A DNA stretch of 38,848 nt, from positions 1 through 38,848 of the IMG/VR virus record IMGVR_UViG_3300047550_006415. One strand, 5' to 3'. The translations under genes and the position numbers were made by a program. Every line of letters begins with the position of its first letter. Position 1 is the first letter of the stretch. Below the pieces are notes generated by a model. That model did no database searches, had not been told where the DNA came from, and saw nothing but the letters and a program-made list of their open reading frames with translations. This stretch comes from a virus. Positions 6,857 through 12,983 of the stretch are shown here, one piece after another.

Positions 6857-7660
6857 ATGGCTAAATCTAAAATTGCAATAATCAGTGATGTCCATTCAAA
6901 TTGGGAAGCACTAAAAACAGTACTTTCTCATATTAAAGAAAATGGCGGAGTAGATCACATTATATCTGCCGGGGATCATTTTGGTTATGGACCACATCCT
7001 GGTCATGTTACTGACGCATTAATGGAACTTGAAAAACATGGTGCAATGACTGCTGTTCCGGGAAATCATGATGACGTGATTACTGGAAAGCATGATGCTT
7101 CTGATTTCAATCACATTGCTCGTCAGTCGATTTTGCAACAAATGAATATTATTGCGGATCACCATGTTCATTGGACGCACGAACAGCCCCATGTGGCGAC
7201 ATTTGGCTCTTTTGGTGTAACGCATGGCAGTATGAATCCACATAATCCGTATGATTACGTTAACGAAGGTTCATCTGGAGAAGTTGATAATGAACTCCAT
7301 CATATGGACGGGTTAAAACTTCCGGGCAGCCCACAGCATCTTATTATCGGGCATACCCATGTTCCAGGCGTCGGCATCATTGACCCCGTAACGGGGAAAT
7401 TTCATTCACACGGCCCCAAGTCTTCGGGGCGCCCCATTATTGTTCCACCCGGAAGCAGATCGGTGATCAACCCAGGAAGCGTCGGCCAGCCCCGCGATGG
7501 CGATCCCCGCGCGTCTTACACGACCGTGGAGTCGGGCCCCGGCGGCGCGCTCAAGGTCACCAACCATCGTGTACGCTATGACGTGCCGAAGGTTCAGGCC
7601 GATATCCGCGCCCGAAACATTCCGGGCCAAAACGCAGATCGGCTTGCACTCGGGCGGTAA
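6857..7660 (+). CDS. Calcineurin-like metallophosphoesterase (YfcE/MJ0936 type)
   Basis: A 267-aa phosphoesterase. Metal-binding motifs appear in order: SDVHSNWEAL (residues 10-19), SAGDHFGYGP, VPGNHDDV, VTHGS, IIGHTHVPG, and the family-typical NPGSVGQPRDGDPRASY near the C-terminus. Known members hydrolyse phosphodiesters or phosphomonoesters with two metal ions; the phage substrate is unknown (2',3'-cyclic ends, dinucleotides and signalling nucleotides are all possible). The 5' half is AT-rich and the last 250 nt markedly GC-rich, including the NPGSVGQP part. A 7-bp hairpin (CCCCGAA 6802-6808 with TTCGGGG 6840-6846) overlaps the GGGGGA Shine-Dalgarno and might modulate translation. Confidence 0.88.
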   Translation: MAKSKIAIISDVHSNWEALKTVLSHIKENGGVDHIISAGDHFGYGPHPGHVTDALMELEKHGAMTAVPGNHDDVITGKHDASDFNHIARQSILQQMNIIADHHVHWTHEQPHVATFGSFGVTHGSMNPHNPYDYVNEGSSGEVDNELHHMDGLKLPGSPQHLIIGHTHVPGVGIIDPVTGKFHSHGPKSSGRPIIVPPGSRSVINPGSVGQPRDGDPRASYTTVESGPGGALKVTNHRVRYDVPKVQADIRARNIPGQNADRLALGR

Positions 7661-7663
7661 TTT

Positions 7664-7736
7664 GGACCCGTAACTCAGTGGTGAGAGTGCGATCCTTATA
7701 AGTTCGTGGTCGCGGGTTCGATTCCCGCCGGGTCTA
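7664..7736 (+). tRNA. tRNA-Ile (TAT)
   Basis: Acceptor GGACCCG pairs with CGGGTCT; D-arm ACTC/GAGT; T-arm GCGGGTTCGATTCCCGC. The anticodon loop CTTATAA gives TAT, reading AUA directly rather than through lysidine-modified CAU. The anticodon stem CGATC/GTTCG has one T-T mismatch. CCA is not fully encoded (CCG follows). Confidence 0.85.
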
Positions 7737-7753
7737 CCGAAAGGATTATTCTT

Positions 7754-8167
7754 ATGCCCAAATTTTCAGAAAGTGTTGTGGAATTAGTAAGGCAGGCGCG
7801 CTTTGTTATGCCGGGATTGACCAAGGAAAATCCAGAAGAAAAACCAATTCTGAAATTTGTTTCAGAAAAACCGACGCATGATTGCATTTTGCACGCCGTT
7901 CGCGATCAACGGGCAAACGCATTTTGGCAAGCGGTTGAGTCGATGCCTCAGGAAATAGCCGACACGATGCCTCTTGCGTTTGTTTTATTCACAACGCGCA
8001 ATCCATCCGGTTACGCGAACAATACTGAAGGCTGGGGAGGAAGATTCCCAGTCGGGATGATCGGTGTATCGTTTGCGGAGGCGGAGCAAGTTTTTGCATT
8101 TGCCAGAACATTCGCCGAGTGGGAGGATGACTATCCATCTATCGTGTCGCGGGTTCTCGCAAAGTGA
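7754..8167 (+). CDS. Hypothetical protein, 137 aa
   Basis: ATG 7754 follows AAGGA and lies 17 nt after tRNA-Ile; a longer in-frame start would sit inside the tRNA. The product is soluble with no signal peptide. It begins with a helical segment (MPKFSESVVELVRQARFVM), has a central SMPQEIADTMPLAFVLFTTR and a glycine/aromatic patch (YANNTEGWGGRFPVGMIGVS), and ends in a helix (FAFARTFAEWEDDYPS). No family is recognised. It sits between two tRNA loci, so it is probably on a shared tRNA/mRNA transcript. Confidence 0.75.
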   Translation: MPKFSESVVELVRQARFVMPGLTKENPEEKPILKFVSEKPTHDCILHAVRDQRANAFWQAVESMPQEIADTMPLAFVLFTTRNPSGYANNTEGWGGRFPVGMIGVSFAEAEQVFAFARTFAEWEDDYPSIVSRVLAK

Positions 8168-8173
8168 CGGGAC

Positions 8174-8230
8174 GGCCCCGTAGCACAGCGGATAGTGCAA
8201 CTGCCTTCACACTGTGGCGGCAAATCGCTT
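8174..8230 (+). pseudogene. 5' half of an interrupted tRNA
   Basis: GGCCCCG (8174-8180), TA, then D-arm GCAC-AGCGGATA-GTGC form a normal tRNA 5' half. An anticodon-arm-like segment with TTCACAC follows but does not fold well: CTGCC pairs with GGCGG only across a 10-nt loop. No T-arm follows. A matching T-arm plus acceptor strand (CGGGGTC, discriminator A, CCA) stands alone at 9041-9067, and both pieces carry TCGC at the break. The reading is a tRNA gene interrupted by about 0.8 kb. The anticodon is unclear (CAC possible). Confidence 0.55.
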
Positions 8231-8245
8231 AATTGGCCTCCGAAC

Positions 8246-8884
8246 TTAGTCGGGGCATTTATTATAAATGCTAAAATTTTTACATTCTTCAGCAGTTCTT
8301 AGTATATAAATATTCTTAAAACATTTTTCTATATATTCAACTTTCTCTTTTTGAGATTGTTCTGCATAATAATTTTTTGGATCTAAGTAAATATCAAAAT
8401 CAGGAAGATAAAAATCTGGAAAATAATTGTGTATTAATCCATTTTTATCTTTCCACTGGATTGGCGAAGACGGTCGTTCCCACTGTATACTTTGACTGTC
8501 AAGGCGTTTTGCTAGCAATTCTTCCCAATAAGAATCAAGCAAAACAATTTTTCCATTTTTTTGAACATACTCTCTCGTTGATTTTACTAACCTTCGGTGC
8601 TTCGAATTAAGTGCAATATTTCTTAATTTTTCTTTTGTTTCATTGCTATGAAGATGCCCTTTTCTCGATATCCCTTTCGTAGGACTTGTGTATGGACGTC
8701 CTTCTTTCTTTGCTCTTGTGGCGGCATTTTCAAAATGAGTTTTATTCTGTCTCGCTTTTTCTAAATTTTCCTTTTGTTTTTCAAAAGAATTATCTGGGTA
8801 TTTATGAACAAACATATGTCGTCCTATAAATCCAAAATTTACATCTTCGTAAAAACCTTTACATACTTTGCAATTAAAATTCAT
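8246..8884 (-). CDS. Free-standing homing-endonuclease-like protein (NUMOD3 plus Vsr/PD-(D/E)XK-type domain)
   Basis: A 212-aa protein, AT-rich, opposite in strand to the surrounding tRNA region. The N-terminus CKVCKGF...GRHMFVHKYP looks like a small zinc-binding unit. The middle SRKGHLHSNETKEKLRNIAL matches the NUMOD3 type DNA-binding helix found in homing enzymes. The C-terminal half, SYWEELLAKRL, then NYFPDFYLPDFDIYLDPK, has E, PDF and D-x-K residues in the order of Vsr-like or PD-(D/E)XK endonucleases used by phage homing genes. It lies between the two halves of a tRNA and beside tRNA-Arg, consistent with insertion by homing. It cuts DNA at an unknown target. Confidence 0.75.
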   Translation of the reverse strand: MNFNCKVCKGFYEDVNFGFIGRHMFVHKYPDNSFEKQKENLEKARQNKTHFENAATRAKKEGRPYTSPTKGISRKGHLHSNETKEKLRNIALNSKHRRLVKSTREYVQKNGKIVLLDSYWEELLAKRLDSQSIQWERPSSPIQWKDKNGLIHNYFPDFYLPDFDIYLDPKNYYAEQSQKEKVEYIEKCFKNIYILRTAEECKNFSIYNKCPD

Positions 8885-8907
8885 AGTTTTTTATCCTTAT
8901 GCATCAT

Positions 8908-8982
8908 GCAGCCGAGGCGAAGTGGAATCGCAATTGTCTTCTAAACAATCATTTGTGGGTTCGAATCCCACCGGCTGTACCA
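8908..8982 (+). tRNA. tRNA-Arg (TCT), CCA encoded
   Basis: Acceptor GCAGCCG pairs with CGGCTGT; D-arm GCGA/TCGC; anticodon arm ATTGT-CTTCTAA-ACAAT gives TCT (AGA/AGG); T-arm GTGGGTTCGAATCCCAC; discriminator A and CCA (8980-8982). It lies inside the segment that separates the two tRNA halves. Confidence 0.93.
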
Positions 8983-9040
8983 ATCATATCTTATATATGA
9001 AGGTATATGCAATGCTCATTGACCAATAATAAAAAGGTCG

Positions 9041-9067
9041 CAGGTTCGATTCCTGCCGGGGTCACCA
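9041..9067 (+). pseudogene. 3' half of an interrupted tRNA; its CCA overlaps the next start codon
   Basis: T-arm GCAGGTTCGATTCCTGC (partly upstream, from 9040), acceptor strand CGGGGTC (9057-9063), discriminator A and CCA (9065-9067) are intact. The 60 nt upstream contain no D-arm or 5' acceptor strand. CGGGGTC pairs with GGCCCCG at 8174-8180 (one G-U). The final A of CCA is the A of the ATG of the following gene. Confidence 0.6.
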
Positions 9068-9384
9068 TGAACAAAAAAACAATACGAGACATTGTTCTTG
9101 AAAAAATTCAAGATAAGTTTCCATTCCTTGATGATTCATTGCTTCTTTCTGAAAGTTTAGATGAAGCATTTATCGGCATCGCGGAGTCCTTTGGGGGAGG
9201 ATACGTTGCCGTCTACGATGTCGAAGAAATTATCCGTATTCTCATGAGAGATGGAATCTCTTATGAGGACGCGAGGGAATATTATATATATAATATTCTC
9301 GGTTCATATATGGAAGACATGACTCCAATATTTATGACAAAAATAGAGCGAACTGGAACTGCATTCCTTTCAACGTTCAATTAG
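9067..9384 (+). CDS. Hypothetical acidic protein, 105 aa
   Basis: ATG 9067 is chosen because translation upstream would run through the tRNA remnant. The only Shine-Dalgarno-like sequence is GGGG in the acceptor strand of that remnant, 6 nt before the ATG. The protein is small, acidic and helical: MNKKTIRDIVLEKIQDKF, then SLDEAFIGIAESFGGGYVA, then a segment rich in Y and D. No domain is recognised. AT-rich codon use matches its neighbours. Confidence 0.65.
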   Translation: MNKKTIRDIVLEKIQDKFPFLDDSLLLSESLDEAFIGIAESFGGGYVAVYDVEEIIRILMRDGISYEDAREYYIYNILGSYMEDMTPIFMTKIERTGTAFLSTFN

Positions 9385-9393
9385 GAGAATAAA

Positions 9394-9843
9394 ATGAACG
9401 AAGAATCTGAGATTACAATGAAGGATATTCTTAACATTCTAGACGATCCAGAACAATATGAATGGCACGAAGATGAAGAGTTCAATCGTCTTTGGAAAAC
9501 TTCTTGGAGAATTCGTAGTGCAAAAAACAGAAACTTTACACATTTTTTTGGCAGAGTAGACAAGTCTCTTCTATCACTAGACAATCAAAGACAGCGGCGT
9601 CGCGTACTTAAGCAGCAGAAGGGGTTGGGAAAAGTAAAGTCTCGGAAAGGTGCCGCGTGGCACAGGCCGTCGAAAAGAAGTCTCAGTACTGTGTATCCGA
9701 CCACGAAGGCGCTTATGGAAAAGCGCGCTTGGGATAACACTTTGTTGGCCGGGCTTGGCATTGAAAATAAGATTCTTGTAAATAATCGAGGAAGATTTTA
9801 TCTTAAGACTCAGTATCTTCACAAGTACTCAGATAAGGAATAA
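9394..9843 (+). CDS. Hypothetical basic protein, 149 aa
   Basis: ATG 9394 follows AGGAGA, 9 nt after the previous stop. The N-terminal 50 residues are acidic (ILDDPEQYEWHEDEEF); the rest is strongly basic (NQRQRRRVLKQQKGLGKVK, KSRKGAAWHRPSKRS), suggesting nucleic-acid binding by the C-terminal part. No family or catalytic motif is seen. The codons in the middle are richer in GC than those at either end. Confidence 0.7.
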   Translation: MNEESEITMKDILNILDDPEQYEWHEDEEFNRLWKTSWRIRSAKNRNFTHFFGRVDKSLLSLDNQRQRRRVLKQQKGLGKVKSRKGAAWHRPSKRSLSTVYPTTKALMEKRAWDNTLLAGLGIENKILVNNRGRFYLKTQYLHKYSDKE

Positions 9844-9848
9844 TTTGT

Positions 9849-9938
9849 ATGATTTGTTTGCCAGAGTTTGCAAAAAACTCAATCTGGTATGTCACTCGTC
9901 CTCAGCCTGAATGGTTGGAACGCTGGCTCCCGGCATGA
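9849..9938 (+). CDS. Possible 29-aa small protein
   Basis: ATG 9849 is preceded by AAGGA, which overlaps the end of the upstream gene. The frame codes for 29 residues rich in Trp and Pro (ending PEWLERWLPA) and stops 5 nt before tRNA-Thr. Spacing and ribosome binding site suggest a gene, but the length is too short to be sure. Confidence 0.4.
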   Translation: MICLPEFAKNSIWYVTRPQPEWLERWLPA

Positions 9939-9943
9939 CCCTC

Positions 9944-10018
9944 GCCGATGTGGCTCAGTGGTAGAGCAGCGGTTTTGTAAACCGCTAGTCGTGGGTTCGA
10001 TTCCCACCATCGGCTCCA
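9944..10018 (+). tRNA. tRNA-Thr (TGT); encoded CCA overlaps the next ATG
   Basis: Acceptor GCCGATG pairs with CATCGGC; D-arm GCTC/GAGC; anticodon arm GCGGT-TTTGTAA-ACCGC gives TGT; T-arm GTGGGTTCGATTCCCAC; discriminator T (10015) and CCA (10016-10018). The A of CCA is also the first base of the following ATG. Confidence 0.95.
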
Positions 10019-10179
10019 TGAAATATATAAGACAACTTTTTCATATTATTTCTTTTGCTTTTGGCCTATATTTAGCGTTCGCATTTGCATTTATTCCATT
10101 GTTTTTATTTGGAAAATTTGAAGATTTTGTTAAATATGTCCAATGGGAATGGCGCCAACGGGTGAAAGAGGGCGTGTAG
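10018..10179 (+). CDS. Small membrane protein, 53 aa
   Basis: ATG 10018 begins on the last base of tRNA-Thr CCA. MKYIRQLF is followed by a single long hydrophobic helix (about residues 9-31, rich in F, A, L) and a charged tail FEDFVKYVQWEWRQRVKEG. This gives one membrane span, probably with the tail in the cytoplasm. The stop TAG is 2 nt before the next ATG, so it is coupled to the deoxynucleotide kinase gene. There is no Shine-Dalgarno outside the tRNA. Confidence 0.65.
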   Translation: MKYIRQLFHIISFAFGLYLAFAFAFIPLFLFGKFEDFVKYVQWEWRQRVKEGV

Positions 10180-10181
10180 TA

Positions 10182-11159
10182 ATGGGGAAATCCGAAAACC
10201 TCTTAAGCCAAGCCATGTCTGACGCTCCATGGTTTCGTGACAAAATCCGCAATTCAGATGAATACGCCCGTGATGTATATCGGGCGTTATGCAACAACAT
10301 ATTCTACGAATTAGCAGACACGTCAAATCGCTGGAGTTGCTCATGGCGTTCGGCAGGATCACTTGTTGCCCATATACGAGGCTCTGGTGATTACATGGAT
10401 TGGTATTTATCAGAGGATGAGGGTACAATCTCCCCAGAGGTCGCTTTAGATTTATGTGTCCTCGGATGGAGCAAAGTCCCAATGATGAATTATGACAATC
10501 CCGACTGGGAAGTGGCGCAAAATTCAGATCACACTACACAAATTAATTTACGAGAAAAAATTAATCCAAATTATGGATTCCGTATCGCACTTGTCGGGAA
10601 TGCTGGCTCGGGCAAAGATACCGTTTCAGACTTTCTTTCAGAAATGTTTCCTGATATATTCCGAGTCGCATTTGCGGATGATTTAAAAACTATGACATCT
10701 CAAATGTTGAACACTATTGGGTATGATAACAATCTTCATAAAATATATTTTCCCGTATGGGATTTAAAAAGAATTAATGATCACCGAGATGCTCTCAGAC
10801 CTATTTGGCAGTGGGTTGGCACGGATTTAATCCGTAAGCACTATCCAAATTATTGGATTAATAGAGTTGCGGTTAAAATAAACTCAAACTCATTTATCCG
10901 ACGCATTGTGCTGACGGATTGTCGGTTTGAAAATGAAGCAGAATGGGCGCGACATAACGGATTCTTAGTTGTCCGTCTCTCAGGAAGGTCAAGAGACGTG
11001 CCTGACCATGAATCTGAGCGTCAGATTGCATCATTACCTGCAGATTTAGAGTATGTGAACGATGGGTCTTTGGAAGACCTGAAGTTGTGGGTCGTCCGTA
11101 TTTTGGTGCCCAAACTGAATTTCCTAGCACTTGACGACGAGGGCAGCGCCCTGCCATAA
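10182..11159 (+). CDS. Deoxynucleoside monophosphate kinase with N-terminal extra domain
   Basis: A 325-aa protein with ATG 10182 just after the previous stop. The C-terminal part (from about residue 132) has a P-loop, LVGNAGSGKDTVSDFL (residues 137-152), a conserved AFADDLK, a WQWVGTDLIRKHY segment and VVRLSGRSRD, the layout of phage dNMP kinases such as T4 gp1. It would phosphorylate dNMPs to feed DNA synthesis alongside the ribonucleotide reductase. Residues 1-130 are a separate domain (DVYRALCNNIFYEL, WSCSWRSAGSLVAHIRG, GDYMDWY, GTISPEVALDL) that in my memory occurs alone in many phage and bacterial hypothetical proteins. The fusion of the two is unusual. Confidence 0.78.
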   Translation: MGKSENLLSQAMSDAPWFRDKIRNSDEYARDVYRALCNNIFYELADTSNRWSCSWRSAGSLVAHIRGSGDYMDWYLSEDEGTISPEVALDLCVLGWSKVPMMNYDNPDWEVAQNSDHTTQINLREKINPNYGFRIALVGNAGSGKDTVSDFLSEMFPDIFRVAFADDLKTMTSQMLNTIGYDNNLHKIYFPVWDLKRINDHRDALRPIWQWVGTDLIRKHYPNYWINRVAVKINSNSFIRRIVLTDCRFENEAEWARHNGFLVVRLSGRSRDVPDHESERQIASLPADLEYVNDGSLEDLKLWVVRILVPKLNFLALDDEGSALP

Positions 11160-11168
11160 TCGGTGCGG

Positions 11169-11224
11169 CAGAGCGATCACTCCCGCTCTGTTTGGCCGGG
11201 AGGAGTCGCACATCCTACCCGGCC
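11169..11224. other. Two adjacent hairpins just upstream of tRNA-Glu
   Basis: CAGAGCG (11169-11175) pairs with CGCTCTG (11184-11190). GGCCGGGAGGA (11194-11204) pairs with TCCT plus CCCGGCC (11213-11224, one bulged A). The region lacks a T-loop motif, so it is not a tRNA, and no T-run follows. It separates the kinase gene from tRNA-Glu and may be a processing or folding element. Confidence 0.55.
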
Positions 11225-11227
11225 CCT

Positions 11228-11304
11228 GCTGCCATCGTCTAGCGGCCCAGGACCCCTCTCTTTCAAGGAGGAGATCGCGAGTTCGAATCTCGCTGGCAGT
11301 ACCA
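11228..11304 (+). tRNA. tRNA-Glu (TTC), CCA encoded
   Basis: Acceptor GCTGCCA pairs with TGGCAGT; anticodon arm CCTCT-CTTTCAA-GGAGG gives TTC; T-arm GCGAGTTCGAATCTCGC; discriminator A and CCA (11302-11304). Confidence 0.94.
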
Positions 11305-11316
11305 AGGAAATTTATC

Positions 11317-11676
11317 ATGACAAGCGATAAGTATAAGATTGCCTCAGTGACGTTTCTTTTTATTGATAAAAACGACGAACAGGTCTACCGAACGGTAGAT
11401 AACACTGGGTTAACGGTGGAGATTCCAGAAGTCCTTGCATCTGCATATATGACTGAAGAGGTCCAAGGTCATGATGTACCTCTTTATCGAATTTACAGCG
11501 GCGTTCAAGAGATCTCATCTGAATGGCCAGATGATGAAGTTGATCAATTTAAGGGATTGATTCGAAATCATCTTATCATTAAATGCCTTGATGAATACGG
11601 CAAGAAAAAATTTGCCAATTCTGATGAAAAATTTGTTTGCACTGAAGAGTATTACTTAGACAGCGATATGCTGTAA
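11317..11676 (+). CDS. Hypothetical protein, 119 aa
   Basis: ATG 11317 follows AAGGA 12 nt after the CCA of tRNA-Glu. The protein is acidic and looks like mixed alpha/beta: KIASVTFLFIDKNDEQVYR, then a PEVLASAYMTEEVQGH segment, then a helix (FKGLIRNHLIIKCLDEYGKK). No known domain. It ends 7 nt before tRNA-Lys, so it is sandwiched between two tRNAs and probably co-transcribed with them. Confidence 0.75.
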   Translation: MTSDKYKIASVTFLFIDKNDEQVYRTVDNTGLTVEIPEVLASAYMTEEVQGHDVPLYRIYSGVQEISSEWPDDEVDQFKGLIRNHLIIKCLDEYGKKKFANSDEKFVCTEEYYLDSDML

Positions 11677-11683
11677 CCTATTT

Positions 11684-11757
11684 GCCCCTCTGGCGCAACG
11701 GTAGCGCAAGGGACTTTTAATCCTTGGGTTCAGAGTTCGAATCTCTGGGGGGGCACC
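11684..11757 (+). tRNA. tRNA-Lys (TTT), CCA encoded
   Basis: Acceptor GCCCCTC pairs with GGGGGGC (one G-U); D-arm GCGC/GCGC; anticodon arm AGGGA-CTTTTAA-TCCTT gives TTT; T-arm CAGAGTTCGAATCTCTG; discriminator A and CCA (11755-11757). Confidence 0.94.
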
Positions 11758-11783
11758 AATTCGTGCAAAGGAGCAAGAATTCA

Positions 11784-12131
11784 GTGACAATCCAAAACGG
11801 CAACACACCCCGGGCAATGGAGCGCAACTCTAATATTCGTGCCGAAATCGAAAAGGCGATCATGCAGATGAACAACCTGCAGGACGATCTGATCGAAAAG
11901 TATATATTTATCGATGACGATATTGAGCGCGGCAAGCGAGAGATGTGGGAACTCCGGCGACGTTTTACCATTATTACGTCCGGATTGCGACGCCTGAAAG
12001 ATGAGTTTATCCCCGTTCCGCACGTTCCGCCGTATCTGCGTCCCGAGACCAATACTGCCCCGGCCGCTCATATCGGCCCGATTTACAACCTCAGCCGGTT
12101 CCCCGAAGACAAAGAGCCGCTACGAAAGTAG
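11784..12131 (+). CDS. Coiled-coil hypothetical protein, 115 aa (GTG start)
   Basis: GTG 11784 is preferred: AAAGGAG lies 10 nt upstream, while the longer in-frame start is inside tRNA-Lys. An ATG at 11817 is the alternative. Residues about 15-75 form an amphipathic charged helix (RAEIEKAIMQMNNLQDDLIE, KREMWELRRRF), a likely coiled coil. A proline-rich tail follows (FIPVPHVPPYLRPE). No family is recognised. The promoter at 12132-12160 abuts its stop codon. Confidence 0.7.
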   Translation: MTIQNGNTPRAMERNSNIRAEIEKAIMQMNNLQDDLIEKYIFIDDDIERGKREMWELRRRFTIITSGLRRLKDEFIPVPHVPPYLRPETNTAPAAHIGPIYNLSRFPEDKEPLRK

Positions 12132-12160
12132 TTGACTCCTGCTCGCTCGTATGGTACCAT
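12132..12160 (+). promoter_or_regulatory. Sigma70-type promoter ahead of 12203
   Basis: TTGACT (12132-12137), 17-nt spacer, TACCAT (12155-12160). The predicted start (about 12167) falls inside the 5' arm of the terminator hairpin at 12163-12193. Confidence 0.65.
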
Positions 12161-12162
12161 GA

Positions 12163-12193
12163 CCCCGGCGGATGTACCGCCGGGGATTTTTTT
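12163..12193 (+). terminator. Terminator-like hairpin with T7 run overlapping the promoter start point
   Basis: CCCCGGCGG (12163-12171) pairs perfectly with CCGCCGGGG (12177-12185) over a 5-nt loop, followed by A and seven T. It would end upstream tRNA/mRNA transcripts. Transcripts begun at about 12167 keep only a shortened stem. Confidence 0.85.
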
Positions 12194-12202
12194 GGAGCGA
12201 AA

Positions 12203-12697
12203 ATGAACCGCTTTATTCTTGACCGCGACCCCGTCATCGCCGCGCAGCAGCACTGCGACAAGCACGTTGTGAAGATGATTCTGGAAGAGGCCCAGATGCT
12301 ATCGACTGTGCATCGTCGTTTCGGTTCTCAAGATGACCGTTTGTACAAGGCGACGCATGCCAACCATCCCTGCACTATCTGGGCCGGTCAGACACGTGCC
12401 AACTATCGCTGGGCCTACAATCTTTTCGTCGCGCTTTGCGATGAATACACGCACCGCTATGGCAAAATTCACGCGACAGCGCGGCTTCTTCCTGCTCTCG
12501 CGGAAGCGCCAGAGTCGCTTCCTGACGGGCCTCTGACCCCTTTCGCGCAAGCGATGCCCGACGAATTGCATCACGAGGACGCAGTCGAAGCGTACCGCTT
12601 GTACTATGTCGTGCATAAAAGCGGATTTGCTAAATGGTCCAAGCGTGATATCCCGCTCTGGTATATTGAATACGAGAAGGAAATCAACAATGATTAA
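12203..12697 (+). CDS. Conserved phage protein with HCDKHVVKM motif, 164 aa
   Basis: ATG 12203 follows GGAG at 6 nt. The sequence MNRFILDRDPVIAAQQHCDK, then HVVKMILEEAQMLSTVHR, HANHPCTIWAGQTRANYRWA, FVALCDEYTHRYGK and DAVEAYRLYYVVHKSGFAKW is one I know as a widespread but uncharacterised phage family, with invariant His, Cys, Asp and Trp residues. The conserved HCDKH and NHPC motifs suggest metal or nucleotide binding, but no activity is established to my knowledge. It leads a run of overlapping genes to 14118. Confidence 0.75.
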   Translation: MNRFILDRDPVIAAQQHCDKHVVKMILEEAQMLSTVHRRFGSQDDRLYKATHANHPCTIWAGQTRANYRWAYNLFVALCDEYTHRYGKIHATARLLPALAEAPESLPDGPLTPFAQAMPDELHHEDAVEAYRLYYVVHKSGFAKWSKRDIPLWYIEYEKEINND

Positions 12698-12983
12698 TTC
12701 CGCTGTTCTAAAATGGACCTCTCCAATATCTGACACACAAGCACTTGCTGTTCAGGAAGTGCTAGAGTGCTTGATGAATGTTGATATATGTCTTCGGTCT
12801 GAAAATATTGAAGATGTCATAGACCCTGATGATGTAACAAAGACCATCATAAAAGTTATTGAAGCATTCTCATTTTCTCACAAAAATTTGGAAGATTCAT
12901 TTGAAAACGATGGCCTTCGAGAAGCGGCAAAAATGAAGCGCAAACTTCTTGAGGCTGAAGTTATGGCCGAGGCGGACAATTAA
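12690..12983 (+). CDS. Hypothetical acidic protein, 97 aa
   Basis: ATG 12690 overlaps the upstream gene by 8 nt and follows AAGGAAA. Helical and acidic: TQALAVQEVLECLMNVDICL, IEDVIDPDDVTKTIIKVIEA, a charged C-terminus. No recognised domain. Coupled by overlap on both sides. Confidence 0.7.
   Translation: MINSAVLKWTSPISDTQALAVQEVLECLMNVDICLRSENIEDVIDPDDVTKTIIKVIEAFSFSHKNLEDSFENDGLREAAKMKRKLLEAEVMAEADN

Noticed and set aside
8251-8257. CGGGGCA as the 3' acceptor strand for the tRNA half at 8174
   Set aside because: No T-arm precedes it and the first pair fails; it is part of the endonuclease gene end. The strand at 9057-9063 fits better and has T-arm plus CCA.
11160-11228. A ninth tRNA before tRNA-Glu
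   Set aside because: Two hairpins but no T-loop, anticodon arm or acceptor pairing.
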